This document shows positions 41,531 through 49,938 of a stretch of DNA of 64,000 nt, piece after piece (the first letter of the stretch is position 1; every line of letters starts with the position of its first letter). Origin of the DNA: JACVRW01 sp963803085 (GTDB lineage Bacteria > Actinomycetota > Thermoleophilia > Solirubrobacterales > Thermoleophilaceae); the NCBI GenBank assembly GCA_963803085.1, contig CAWDLE010000033.1, positions 124,001 to 188,000 on the forward strand, given 5' to 3'. The position numbers were made by a program, and so were the translations under genes. Under the pieces are notes generated by a model. It did no database searches, was not told where the DNA came from, and saw nothing but the letters and a program-made list of their open reading frames with translations.

Positions 41531-43782
41531 GGCCGCCCGGCCCCTCGCGTGTTGCGGCCGAAGCGCCGCAGACGCAGCGCGTTGCCGACCACCGACACGC
41601 TCGAGAGCGCCATAGCCGCGCTCGCGATCACCGGGTTCAGCAGGCCGATCGCCGCCAGCGGTATCGCGGCGACGTTGTAGCCGAACGCCCAGGCCAGGTT
41701 CTGCTTGATGGTCCGCAGCGTCGCGCGACTGAGACGGATCGCATCCGACGCCGCCCGCAGGTCTCCGCTCACAAGCGTCAGGTCGGACGCTTCGATGGCC
41801 ACGTCGGTACCCGTGCCGATCGAGAGCCCGAGGTCAGCCTGCGCGAGCGCGGGCGCGTCGTTCACTCCGTCGCCGGCCATGGCCACGACGCGTCCCTCGG
41901 CCTGAAGTCGACGCACCACGTCGGCCTTGTCGGAGGGAAGCACCTCCGCGATCACCTCGTCGATCCCCACCTCCGCGGCCACCGCTCGCGCGGTCGTCTC
42001 GTTGTCGCCGGTGAGCAGCACGGGCCGCAGTCCAAGCCGCTTCAATGAATCGACCGCCTCCGCCGAGGTCGGCTTGACCGTATCCGCAACCGCGAACACG
42101 GCACGCGCCTGGCGGTCCCAGGCGGCGACGACAGCGGTCCGACCGAGCGACTCGGCCGCCGTTCGAGCGGCTACGAGCTCCGCGGGGAGCTCGTAACCCC
42201 ACTCCGCCATGAGCGTCGGGCGACCGACCACCACGTCCACGTCCTCGACCATCCCCTCCACACCGAGGCCCTCGCGGTTCGCGAACGCCTCGACTGCGGG
42301 GAGCACGCCGTGCTCGTTCTCGGCCGCCGTCGCGATCGCGCGTGCCACCGGGTGCTCCGACGCCTTCTCGAGTGCACCGGCGATGCGCAGCGCATCCCGC
42401 CGCTCGACCCCGTCGGCCACGACCACCTCCACGAGGCTCATTCGCCCGCTCGTGACCGTGCCGGTCTTGTCGAGCACGATCGTGTCCACCACCTGCGTCG
42501 ACTCCAGCACCTCCGGGCCCTTGATCAGCAACCCGAGCTGGGCGCCGCGGCCGGTGCCGACCATGAGCGCAGTCGGCGTGGCCAGCCCGAGGGCGCACGG
42601 GCAGGCGATGATGAGCACGGCCACGGCGGCGGTGAACGCGAACGTCGCGCTCTCCCCCGTGCCGAGCCAGAAGCCCAGGGTGGCGACGGCAAGCCCGATC
42701 ACGATCGGCACGAACACGCCGGACACGCGGTCGGCGAGCCGCTGGACGGGCGCCTTGCCGGTCTGCGCCTCGGTCACGAGGCGGGCGATCTGCGCCAGCG
42801 CCGTATCGGAGCCGACCTTCGTGGCGCGCACGATCAGCCGCCCGCCGGCGTTCACCGTGGCGCCCGCGACCTCCGATCCGGGGCTCACCTCGACGGGCAC
42901 GGATTCGCCCGTGAGCATGCTCATGTCAACCGCCGACGAGCCCTCCTCGACGAGACCGTCCGTCGCGACCTTCTCGCCGGGGCGGACCACGAAGCGGTCG
43001 CCGGGCGCGAGCTCCTCCACCGGCACGCGGCGCTCGGCGCCGGTCGAGTCGATCACCGCTACGTCCTTCGCGCCGAGCTCGAGCAGCGCCGTGAGCGCCG
43101 CGCCGGCGCGGCGCTTGGCGCGCGCCTCGAAGTAGCGGCCGGCCAGGAGGAAGGTCGTCACGATCGAGGCCGTCTCGAGATAGATCTCGTCGGCGCCGCT
43201 GCCCTGCTGCGGGATGAGATCGAAGCTCATCCGCATGTCGGGCATTCCGGCATCGCCGAGGAAGAGCGCGTACAGCGACCACAGCCACGCGGACAGCACG
43301 CCGACCGAGATCAGCGTGTCCATGGTCGCCGTGGCGTGCTTGAGGTTCGCCCAGGTTGCCTTGTGGAACGGCCACCCGCCCCAGAGCACGACCGGGGTCG
43401 CGAGGTTCAACGACAGCCACTGCCAGTTGTCGAACTGGAGGGCGGGGATCATCGCCATCAGAAGGACCGGGAGCGAGAGCGCCGCGGATATGAGCAGCCG
43501 GCGGCGCAGCGGCGCCGTGGGGTCCTCGTCCGAGTCCTCCTGGTCGGCCGCGCGCGCGGCGGACGGCAGCTGGGCGCTGTAGCCCGCCGCCTCGACGGCG
43601 CCCAGCAGCTGCTCCGGCTCGACCGACGCGGGGTCGTACTCGACCGCGGCCCGCTCGGTGGCGTAGTTGACCGTCGCGGTCACGCCGTCGACCTCGTTCA
43701 GCCGACGCTCGATCCGGTTGGCGCACGACGCGCACGTCATGCCCTCGATCGGCAGCTCGACGCGCTCGGTGACTGCGCTCAT
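41527..43782 (-). CDS. copA: Copper-exporting P1B-type ATPase
   Basis: A 751-residue heavy-metal P-type ATPase. The N-terminal metal-binding domain has GMTCASCANRIERRL. Transmembrane metal site CPCAL lies in the sixth helix (IIACPCALGLATPTA). The phosphorylation site is VLDKTGTVTSG, the HP motif is ASEHPVARAI and the hinge is AMAGDGVNDAPALAQADLG. The CPC plus Asn/Met pattern of later helices (AFGYNVAAIPLAA, MALSSVSVVGNALRL) marks copper(I) specificity. The ATG overlaps the stop of the upstream His-rich secreted protein gene. Divergent CsoR probably represses the operon. Confidence 0.93.
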   Translation of the reverse strand: MSAVTERVELPIEGMTCASCANRIERRLNEVDGVTATVNYATERAAVEYDPASVEPEQLLGAVEAAGYSAQLPSAARAADQEDSDEDPTAPLRRRLLISAALSLPVLLMAMIPALQFDNWQWLSLNLATPVVLWGGWPFHKATWANLKHATATMDTLISVGVLSAWLWSLYALFLGDAGMPDMRMSFDLIPQQGSGADEIYLETASIVTTFLLAGRYFEARAKRRAGAALTALLELGAKDVAVIDSTGAERRVPVEELAPGDRFVVRPGEKVATDGLVEEGSSAVDMSMLTGESVPVEVSPGSEVAGATVNAGGRLIVRATKVGSDTALAQIARLVTEAQTGKAPVQRLADRVSGVFVPIVIGLAVATLGFWLGTGESATFAFTAAVAVLIIACPCALGLATPTALMVGTGRGAQLGLLIKGPEVLESTQVVDTIVLDKTGTVTSGRMSLVEVVVADGVERRDALRIAGALEKASEHPVARAIATAAENEHGVLPAVEAFANREGLGVEGMVEDVDVVVGRPTLMAEWGYELPAELVAARTAAESLGRTAVVAAWDRQARAVFAVADTVKPTSAEAVDSLKRLGLRPVLLTGDNETTARAVAAEVGIDEVIAEVLPSDKADVVRRLQAEGRVVAMAGDGVNDAPALAQADLGLSIGTGTDVAIEASDLTLVSGDLRAASDAIRLSRATLRTIKQNLAWAFGYNVAAIPLAAIGLLNPVIASAAMALSSVSVVGNALRLRRFGRNTRGAGRP

Positions 43783-44654
43783 CGCGTCACCTCCTGCGTG
43801 AACTCGGCCGTGTGCACACGTCCGTGGTGCTTGAACTGGAGGTACAGCCGGTAGCGCCCCGCGCTCGGGAACTCGGCCATGAACGCCAGCGAATCCTCGT
43901 CCGGGTGAACGTGGAGGAAGGCGAGGTCACCTTCGCGCAGGGCGACGAGGTGTCCGCGTGCGCCGAGATACGGCTCGGTCTCCACGGCGCGCCCGTCGCG
44001 GGTCACGCTGAAGTCCAGGCCCACCTCGCGTCCGGCGCGCACGCCACCGGCATTCAGGCGCACCTCGTAGCCGTGGCCGGCGTCGGCGGTGACAGCGGGC
44101 TCGGGCAGAGGGCTGTAGCGGGCCGTCCCGTCCACCGTGAGGTCGGCCGCGAGCGTGCGCGCCTCGCCGTCGTGCTTGAAGTCGGCGAACACGCGATAGG
44201 CGCCGGCGTCGGGCAGGGTGATCGGGACGCTCCAGGTGCCGCCCGCGTCGAGCGTCGGATGAAGGTGCTGGAAGCCGTGGCCGTCACGCCGAACCACGAT
44301 CAGGTGCATGCGCTTCTCGTGCTCGACCTCGAAGTCGCGCACCGCCCTGCCATCGGCGCCGCGGATGCTGAAGCGCAGCTCCCCCGGGCGGGCGCGCTCG
44401 ATGACGGGGGTGTCGAGCCGGAGCGTGAGGCCGCCCTGCGAGACCGAGAGACCCCGAACCGGGGCGGGAGCATCCGCGCCAGTGGCGTGGCCGCCGGCCT
44501 CGGCGTCGTCCGTGTGCCCGCCGCCATCGGAGCCCGTCTCCGCGCGGCTCTCGCCGCTGCGGTCGGGCCCCACCGTGTCACCCGCGAGTGCGGCCGCGCC
44601 GAACACCAAGACGAGCGCCATGGCGAAGGCCGCAAGCTTTAGTCCGGCGTTCAT
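43779..44654 (-). CDS. Secreted His-rich duplicated protein of the copper operon
   Basis: A 291-residue exported protein: signal/anchor LAAFAMALVLVFGAAALAG, a Gly/His/Asp-rich linker (GGGHTDDAEAGGHATGAD), then two homologous beta-sandwich halves. Half 1 has MHLIVVRRDGHGFQHLHP and RVFADFKHDG; half 2 has GHLVALREGDLAFLHVHP and RLYLQFKHHG. The matching His residues could bind copper. It starts at the ATG at 44654 next to the CsoR operator and is translationally coupled to copA (ATGA). A periplasmic or envelope copper-binding role in export is likely; the exact family name is uncertain. Confidence 0.7.
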   Translation of the reverse strand: MNAGLKLAAFAMALVLVFGAAALAGDTVGPDRSGESRAETGSDGGGHTDDAEAGGHATGADAPAPVRGLSVSQGGLTLRLDTPVIERARPGELRFSIRGADGRAVRDFEVEHEKRMHLIVVRRDGHGFQHLHPTLDAGGTWSVPITLPDAGAYRVFADFKHDGEARTLAADLTVDGTARYSPLPEPAVTADAGHGYEVRLNAGGVRAGREVGLDFSVTRDGRAVETEPYLGARGHLVALREGDLAFLHVHPDEDSLAFMAEFPSAGRYRLYLQFKHHGRVHTAEFTQEVTR

Positions 44655-44668
44655 GCGACGACCGTAGC

Positions 44669-44697
44669 ACACCCCCGGGGGGTATATGCGGTATAGT
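44669..44697. promoter_or_regulatory. CsoR operator and csoR promoter
   Basis: ACACCCCCGGGGGGTAT (44669-44685) is a GC-tract palindrome of the type bound by CsoR, between the divergent copper operon and csoR. A TATAGT -10 box at 44692-44697 is only 6 nt before the csoR ATG, so csoR is probably transcribed leaderless and repressed from the overlapping -35 region. Confidence 0.65.
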
Positions 44698-44703
44698 CGC
44701 CGC

Positions 44704-45003
44704 ATGAGCACGACGACAGCAGGCGAGTCCCGCGGGTACACCGCCACCAAGGAGCAGCTGCTGAAGCGGCTGCGGCGCATCCAGGGTCAGGTGGGCGGCA
44801 TCGAGCGGATGATCGAGGACGACCGCTACTGCATCGACGTCCTGACGCAGATCACCGCTGCTCAGGCCGCCCTCGACAAGGTCGCCCTGGGCCTGCTCGA
44901 CGACCACGCGCGCCACTGCGTCGTCGGCGGACCGGACTCGAAGAAGGAAGAGCGCACCGAGGAGCTGATGGCAGCGGTCGGACGCATGATGCGCCGCGGC
45001 TGA
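44704..45003 (+). CDS. csoR: Copper-sensing repressor CsoR
   Basis: A 99-residue all-helical repressor of the CsoR/RcnR family. LLKRLRRIQGQVGGIERMIE is the family start, and the Cu(I) ligands occur as Cys in DDRYCIDVLTQI and His-x3-Cys in DDHARHCVVG. In the apo form it binds the GC-tract operator, and Cu(I) releases it. It diverges from the copper export operon. The ATG at 44704 is used because the message appears leaderless. Confidence 0.92.
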   Translation: MSTTTAGESRGYTATKEQLLKRLRRIQGQVGGIERMIEDDRYCIDVLTQITAAQAALDKVALGLLDDHARHCVVGGPDSKKEERTEELMAAVGRMMRRG

Positions 45004-45027
45004 GTCCAGTCGCCTGATTTCGTAGCG

Positions 45028-45174
45028 CGGCGGAGCCGCCACAAGCGCATCCGGCCTCGCCTGCAGATCGGCCGCCTGTCGCCGGGGCCGCACAAGCTGG
45101 TGATCACGGCACGCGACTCAGCCGGCAACCTGGCCGCTTTTGGATCGACGTTCACGGTCTGGCCACGCGGCTAG
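45028..45174 (+). pseudogene. C-terminal remnant of a secreted Ig-like protein
   Basis: The plus frame ending at the TAG at 45172 encodes RIRPRLQIGRLSPGPHKLVI and ARDSAGNLAAFGSTFTVW. This is the typical last strand pair of a bacterial Ig-like repeat (HKLVITARDSAGN). No start codon or upstream part exists; csoR lies only 25 nt before it. The gene has therefore been lost except for this tail, ending exactly where the LAGLIDADG gene ends on the other strand. Confidence 0.45.
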
Positions 45175-45917
45175 CACTTCGGTCCTATGAAGCCATCCAG
45201 CCTGGCGACGTCTGCCTTTCGCGAAACATAGATCGTCTTACCCCCGGACAGCGTCCAGTGGATACCCATCGAGTCGCACGTCTCGCAGAAGATCGCCAGG
45301 ATGCCGGCCGAGAGGTTGGTGAAGGAGTAGCGGGGATGGGACCATCCGCGGCCGGTGTTCTGAAAACGGCAGCCGTCTGACTGGATCAGGCCACGGAGCA
45401 GCAACGCCGGCCAGCGAGCGACAAGCGAGCGCTGCCAATCGACCAGCTCGATCTCGCGCTCATGCTTGCGGCCCGGTCCGTGCTGCGGGAACAGGCACGG
45501 CCACTTCTTTGAGTACGAGAACAGCTCGTGCCAGCCCGAATTGCGAACTCGTCCGACTCGGTTTGTCGGCATCACTTCGCGGATCGCGCGCTCACACTCC
45601 GCGGCGATACCCGGATAGCGAGCGTCCAGCGATATGCGCAGCTTGTACACGTCGCGCCGGTGGCGCGAGAGACAGCCGTCCCCGAGGTACATCCCAAGGA
45701 GGTAGACATACGCCGGGGGCAAGGACTGGAGATCGTGAACGCCCCCGCACTGAACGCAACCCGTGCCGTTGCCATCCGGCCCCCGCGGGACTTTCCCGTG
45801 GATCCAGTCGCGAACTGTTGCCCGCGGCACGCCCACCCGTCGCGCGACCTCGCTGGCCGAGTGTCCACCTTCGTGCAACTCGAGACTGCGATGGACGAGG
45901 TCGATCGGGTGGGTCAT
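45171..45917 (-). CDS. HTH-LAGLIDADG homing-endonuclease-like protein, SOS-box controlled
   Basis: A 248-residue protein. Residues 12-45 form a helix-turn-helix (GGHSASEVARRVGVPRATVR DW region). A Cys pair follows (GCVQCGGVHD), then LAGLIDADG-type motif 1 (YVYLLGMYLGDGCL) and motif 2 (ALLLRGLIQSDGCR) about 125 residues apart. Both carry the catalytic-position Asp, as in monomeric homing endonucleases or the related WhiA-type regulators. It is a free-standing gene, not an intein or intron ORF. The ATG at 45917 abuts a perfect LexA box, so expression should follow DNA damage. It sits 15 bp from the 3' end of tRNA-Leu. DNA cleavage versus regulatory role is undecided. Confidence 0.78.
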   Translation of the reverse strand: MTHPIDLVHRSLELHEGGHSASEVARRVGVPRATVRDWIHGKVPRGPDGNGTGCVQCGGVHDLQSLPPAYVYLLGMYLGDGCLSRHRRDVYKLRISLDARYPGIAAECERAIREVMPTNRVGRVRNSGWHELFSYSKKWPCLFPQHGPGRKHEREIELVDWQRSLVARWPALLLRGLIQSDGCRFQNTGRGWSHPRYSFTNLSAGILAIFCETCDSMGIHWTLSGGKTIYVSRKADVARLDGFIGPKC

Positions 45918-45939
45918 AGTACGAACACATGTTCGTACT
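45918..45939 (-). promoter_or_regulatory. LexA (SOS) box
   Basis: A perfect 9-bp inverted repeat with a 4-nt spacer whose core CGAACACATGTTCG matches the Gram-positive LexA consensus CGAACRNRYGTTYG on both strands. It directly abuts the LAGLIDADG start codon, leaving no room for a separate ribosome binding site. Confidence 0.82.
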
Positions 45940-45953
45940 TCCACCGGACGTAA

Positions 45954-46039
45954 TGCGGCTGAGAGGAGTCGAACCTCCACGCCCCTTACGGAGCACAGGC
46001 ACCTGAAGCCTGGGCGTCTACCAGTTCCGCCACAGCCGC
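45954..46039 (-). tRNA. tRNA-Leu (CAG)
   Basis: An 86-nt class II tRNA on the minus strand. Acceptor GCGGCTG pairs with CAGCCGC, anticodon stem CAGGC/GCCTG encloses loop TTCAGGT with anticodon CAG, and the long variable arm (GCTCCGTAAGGGGC) and T-loop TTCGACT are as expected for Leu. CCA is not encoded. Confidence 0.95.
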
Positions 46040-46156
46040 GAGCGAGCGCAAACTCTAGCGTGGCTCCGGTTCCGCGAGGGCGAGCCGGGCACGAGTGCGG
46101 AGTGGTCCAGGAGCACCGCATAGAGTCCTAACGGCGAACGAACGAAGGAGATCCAC

Positions 46157-46765
<609 letters not shown>

Positions 46766-46792
46766 CCGCACCAGGGCTCCTATGCTTGACAT

Positions 46793-47227
46793 GTGAGCGA
46801 CTGGGTCGGACACGCGCAGCGTGAGCTAGAACGCGAGGGCTATCGCCTGAGCGGACCGCGTTCCGCGGTGGTCGAGACGCTCGCGGACCTCGGCTGCAGC
46901 GTCACGGCCAAGGAGATCGCGGACAGCCTCCACCGCCGCGGCGAGGACGTGGGCGTGGCGAGCATCTACCGGACGCTCGAGCTGCTCGACAAGCTGCGGC
47001 TCACCCGTCGTGTGGACGCCGCCGAGGGCGTCGCGCGCTACGAGCCGATCGGCCCCAAGGGCGAGCACCACCATCACATCGTCTGCGAGAGCTGCGGCCA
47101 GGTCTCGGCGTTCGAGGATTCCGGCCTGGAGCGCGCGATCGAGAAGCTCGCCGGTCGCGTGGACTACGCGATCGACGCGCACGACGTGACCCTGCGGGGC
47201 GAGTGCCCCGCCTGCCGGGGCGCCTAG
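46793..47227 (+). CDS. zur: Fur-family metalloregulator, probably Zur
   Basis: A 144-residue Fur-family repressor. The winged helix has YRLSGPRSAVVETLADLG and SIYRTLELLDKLRLTRRVD. The dimer/metal domain has HHHHIVCESCGQVSAFED with the structural CxxC, and ECPACRG supplies the second CxxC. Its location beside a ZnuA-like zinc transporter gene and a Zur-type palindrome at 48161-48177 favours Zur over Fur or PerR. The start is GTG at 46793. It is 27 nt downstream of sod and convergent with the znuA-like gene, overlapping by 4 nt. Confidence 0.8.
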   Translation: MSDWVGHAQRELEREGYRLSGPRSAVVETLADLGCSVTAKEIADSLHRRGEDVGVASIYRTLELLDKLRLTRRVDAAEGVARYEPIGPKGEHHHHIVCESCGQVSAFEDSGLERAIEKLAGRVDYAIDAHDVTLRGECPACRGA

Positions 47228-48148
47228 GAGCTAGCCGCGGCCCGCAGGGCCGCGTCGCAGTTCACCCGCCCGCCGGACATGCCGCGCACGAGCGCCGCCG
47301 CGTCCGCGGCGAGCGCGCCGGTGTAGGTCTCCCCCGGGCTTCCCTTCGGCCCGAGCGAGTCCGCGTAGAGCGAATCGCCGATGTTCGCGCCCTGCCTCCC
47401 GCGCGATCGCGCGCTCGATGTCCGGGTTCACGGAGCTCTCCGGGAAGATCGCCTCGACGCCCTCACGGCGGATCTGCTCGACGAGCTCTTGCACGTCCCC
47501 GGCGGACGCCTGCGCCTGGGTGGAGAGCGAGGGGATCACGGCCCCCACCACCTCAACGCCGTAGCGCTGTGCGAAATAGCCGAGCGCGTCGTGAGTCGTG
47601 ACGATCTTGCGCTTCGCCGGCTGTACCCGGTCCACACATGCGGTGATCTGCCGGTCGAGGCGCTCGAGCGTCCCGATGGTCCGCTCGGCATTGCGTGCGA
47701 ACGTGGCCCGGCCGGCCGGGTCGGCCTTCGTGAGCTCGGCGCGGATCGCCTCCACTGCGCGCACGCCGTTCGTCGCGTCCTGCCACCAGTGCGGGTCGTC
47801 GTCGAGCCGCTTCACCGAATCGATCAGGCTCACGACCTCGGCGTCCCCGCCGGCGTTGTCGATCACGTCGTTCAGCCACTGGTCGACCTCGCCGCCAGAG
47901 CGAAAGACGACGGTTGCATCGGCCACGGCGGCCACGTCGCTCGGGCGCGGCTCGTAATCGTGGGGGTCGCCCCCCGGGCGCAGCATCCCGTCGACGTTCA
48001 CCCGCGACCCGCCGACCTGGCGCGCGAGGTCCGCCACCTCCGTGGTGGTCGCCACCACGGTCACGCCGCGGCGGGATCCCGAGTCGTCGCCGCAGGCGAC
48101 CGCGACGACGGCAAGCACGGCAAGTAGGGCGGCGAGGGCGCTACGCAC
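47224..48148 (-). CDS. znuA: ZnuA-like zinc-binding lipoprotein (one frameshift)
   Basis: A cluster A-I metal-binding protein that delivers zinc (or manganese) to an ABC importer. A lipoprotein signal (ALLAVLAVVAVACGDD) is followed by GVTVVATTTEVADLARQVGG. Metal ligands are His in GGDPHDYEPRPSD, His in DPHWWQD and His in TTHDALGYFAQRYG; the final Asp lies in IGDSLYADSLGPKGSPGETY. That last segment is in a different frame from about 47395 on, so one base is lost or gained; the restored protein ends at 47224. The start is GTG at 48148 with GAAGG upstream. The permease and ATPase genes of the importer are not in this window. Confidence 0.8.
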
Positions 48149-48160
48149 GCCTTCATCGTA

Positions 48161-48177
48161 GTGAGAACGATTCTCAC
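48161..48177. promoter_or_regulatory. zur box: Zur box between znuA and a TSUP permease gene
   Basis: TGAGAACGATTCTCA is a perfect palindrome (TGAGAA-CGA-TTCTCA) close to the Zur consensus TGaaAatgaTttTCA. It lies 13 nt upstream of the znuA start and 28 nt upstream of the divergent permease start, so it can control both. Confidence 0.75.
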
Positions 48178-48204
48178 TCGCCGCCTGGGAGACTTCCGCG
48201 CCTC

Positions 48205-48963
48205 GTGGACCCGCTCGAGCTGATCGCGTTCTGCGCCTGGTGCTTCGCCGTCGCCCTCGCTGGTGGCGTCGTAGGCCTTGTGCTCGGGAACATCCGCCTC
48301 CCCGCCGTGCTGCTGGCGGCGTCCCATCCCGCCGCGGGAGCCGGCGCCAACATCGGCATCTCCGGCGTCGCCGCGCTCGCCGCCGCGATCGTGCACGTGC
48401 GCGCCGGACGCATCAACTGGCGGCTGTTCGCCTGGATGGCGCCACCGTCGATGCTGGGCGCGGTGGCGGGCGGCTACCTGTCCGGCCTGCTGCCGGATAC
48501 CGCCCTGCTCGTCGCGATCGGGGCGGTGCTCGTGTACTTCGGCATCGACCTGCTGCGCGAGAAGAAGGGACCGCCACGCCGCAGCGCACCGACCGGCGAG
48601 GACCTCGACATCCGCGCGGCGATCCTCACGGGCGCGGCGGTCGGCGTGCTCGGCGGGTTCGTCGGCCTCATCCTCGGCTCCCTGCGGATGCCGGCCCTTC
48701 TGCGCTACGTCGGGGAGACCCCGGCGCGGGCCGTGGGCACGAACCTCACGGTGGGGGTGTGCGTCGGGATCGCCGGCGTGATCGGACACACACCGGACGG
48801 CGTGGACTGGAACCTGCTGGCGATCGGGTCGGCCGCGTCAGTGCCCGGCGCCCTCATCGGCGCGCGGCTGACCGGCAGGCTCAGCGAGCGTCAGCTTCTG
48901 CGCGCGATCGGCGCGGTGCTCGTGGTGGCCGGCGCCACCACGGCGTTGCAGGCTCTCGTGTGA
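48205..48963 (+). CDS. TSUP (TauE/SafE) family permease, Zur-box linked
   Basis: A 252-residue membrane protein with about eight helices and an internal duplication: AGGVVGLVLGNIRLPAVLLA in the first half and GGFVGLILGSLRMPALLRYV in the second, the G-x-x-G-x-x(G/S) TSUP signature. Family members export or import sulfur or organic anions. Its promoter shares a Zur box with znuA, pointing to a role in zinc starvation, a new angle for this family. The start is GTG at 48205. Confidence 0.8.
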   Translation: MDPLELIAFCAWCFAVALAGGVVGLVLGNIRLPAVLLAASHPAAGAGANIGISGVAALAAAIVHVRAGRINWRLFAWMAPPSMLGAVAGGYLSGLLPDTALLVAIGAVLVYFGIDLLREKKGPPRRSAPTGEDLDIRAAILTGAAVGVLGGFVGLILGSLRMPALLRYVGETPARAVGTNLTVGVCVGIAGVIGHTPDGVDWNLLAIGSAASVPGALIGARLTGRLSERQLLRAIGAVLVVAGATTALQALV

Positions 48964-49090
48964 CGTCGCGCGCGAGGCCGCGCACGGTGCGCCATTCGTC
49001 AAGCGACCAACCCACGGGCACGTCGCATTCCACCGGTGCGATCGCCTGATCGCGGACGAGCGACGTCGTGTCGACCTGCTCTTCGAGCAT
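48881..49090 (-). CDS. Small hypothetical protein (69 aa)
   Basis: The N-terminal 45 residues read like a folded motif (QAIAPVECDVPVGWSLDEWR followed by TVRGLARDVT). The C-terminal 20 are Arg/Pro-rich and overlap the end of the TSUP gene on the other strand. The family is unknown. The coding call rests on composition only; a frameshift near 48960 could have replaced the true C terminus. Confidence 0.35.
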   Translation of the reverse strand: MLEEQVDTTSLVRDQAIAPVECDVPVGWSLDEWRTVRGLARDVTREPATPWWRRPPRAPRRSRAEADAR

Positions 49091-49175
49091 CCTGCTCTCC
49101 CCAATTCGGACCCCAGCAGCAAGCTCCTTCTACCCGCTTGCCGCGTGCTCTACGCGTCCTATGCGTCGTACGCCA

Positions 49176-49742
49176 CTACCGAACCGGAGCGTTCCAGCGC
49201 CTGACAGCAGGGGTCTCGCGTTCGAAGCCCAGCACGGAAATGGTGGCCGTGGCGAGCCAGAGCCGAGCCGCGACCTCAGCAGGAAGCTCGATCCAGCGCA
49301 CCGCGAGCACTCGCAGCAAGTGGCCGTGGGCGAAGAGGGCCACGTCGTCCTCTGAGCCCTTCAGCTCATCCACGAGCGGATCCACGCGCGCACCCACGTC
49401 GGCGGCGCTCTCGCCGCCCGGGCAGCCGTCGCGCCAGAGGTCCCAGCCCGGGCGCAGCTCGCGGATCTGCGGCGTGGTGAGCCCTTCGTACTCGCCGTAG
49501 TCCCACTCGAGCAGCGCATCGCTCACCTCTGCCCGATCACCGAGGCCGGCGAGGCGGCAGGTGTCGAGCGCGCGACTCAGCGGGCTGGCCAGTACACGAG
49601 GCGTCCGCCACTCGCCGAGCGCATCCTCAAGGCGCTCCGCCTGGGCCCTCCCCACGTCTGTCAGCGGGACGTCGGTGCGGCCGGTGTGGCGGCCGTCTCG
49701 GCTCCATTCGGTCTCGCCGTGGCGAACGAGGACGACCTCCAT
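49176..49742 (-). CDS. Histidine phosphatase family protein
   Basis: A 188-residue phosphatase of the phosphoglycerate-mutase-like superfamily. The catalytic His lies in VVLVRHGETEWS (RHGE). SPLSRALDTCRLAGL has the second Arg. The acid is the Glu in LLEWDYGEYEGLTTPQIREL, and the second His lies in ALFAHGHLLRVLAVRW. The YGEYEG motif resembles broad-specificity phosphatases such as CobC/PhoE or SixA relatives rather than true mutases. The substrate is unknown. It starts at an ATG at 49742, divergent from the next TSUP gene. Confidence 0.87.
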   Translation of the reverse strand: MEVVLVRHGETEWSRDGRHTGRTDVPLTDVGRAQAERLEDALGEWRTPRVLASPLSRALDTCRLAGLGDRAEVSDALLEWDYGEYEGLTTPQIRELRPGWDLWRDGCPGGESAADVGARVDPLVDELKGSEDDVALFAHGHLLRVLAVRWIELPAEVAARLWLATATISVLGFERETPAVRRWNAPVR

Positions 49743-49938
49743 AAGTGCGGATGCTTACATCCTCGCCGCGGCGGGTATCACCGCCGGTACCGGACCGGGA
49801 CGGATTTCGGTTCGAATGGGAGGTGCCGGGTGCGTGCAGCCGGGATGGCTGCGACCGGTGTCCCGATGATCCACTCGGGACACCGGCCACTGCACCCGCC
49901 GCGTGCGCCCGCTGTGGCCGCGCTAGGATCGCCGCTCC

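Noticed and set aside
45918..46121. N-terminal extension of the LAGLIDADG gene through tRNA-Leu
   Set aside because: It would translate the tRNA gene; the ATG at 45917 directly follows the LexA box and starts the helix-turn-helix.
48061..48789. Minus-strand frame of about 242 codons opposite the TSUP permease
   Set aside because: His/Asp/Arg-rich shadow of membrane helices, and it crosses the Zur box.
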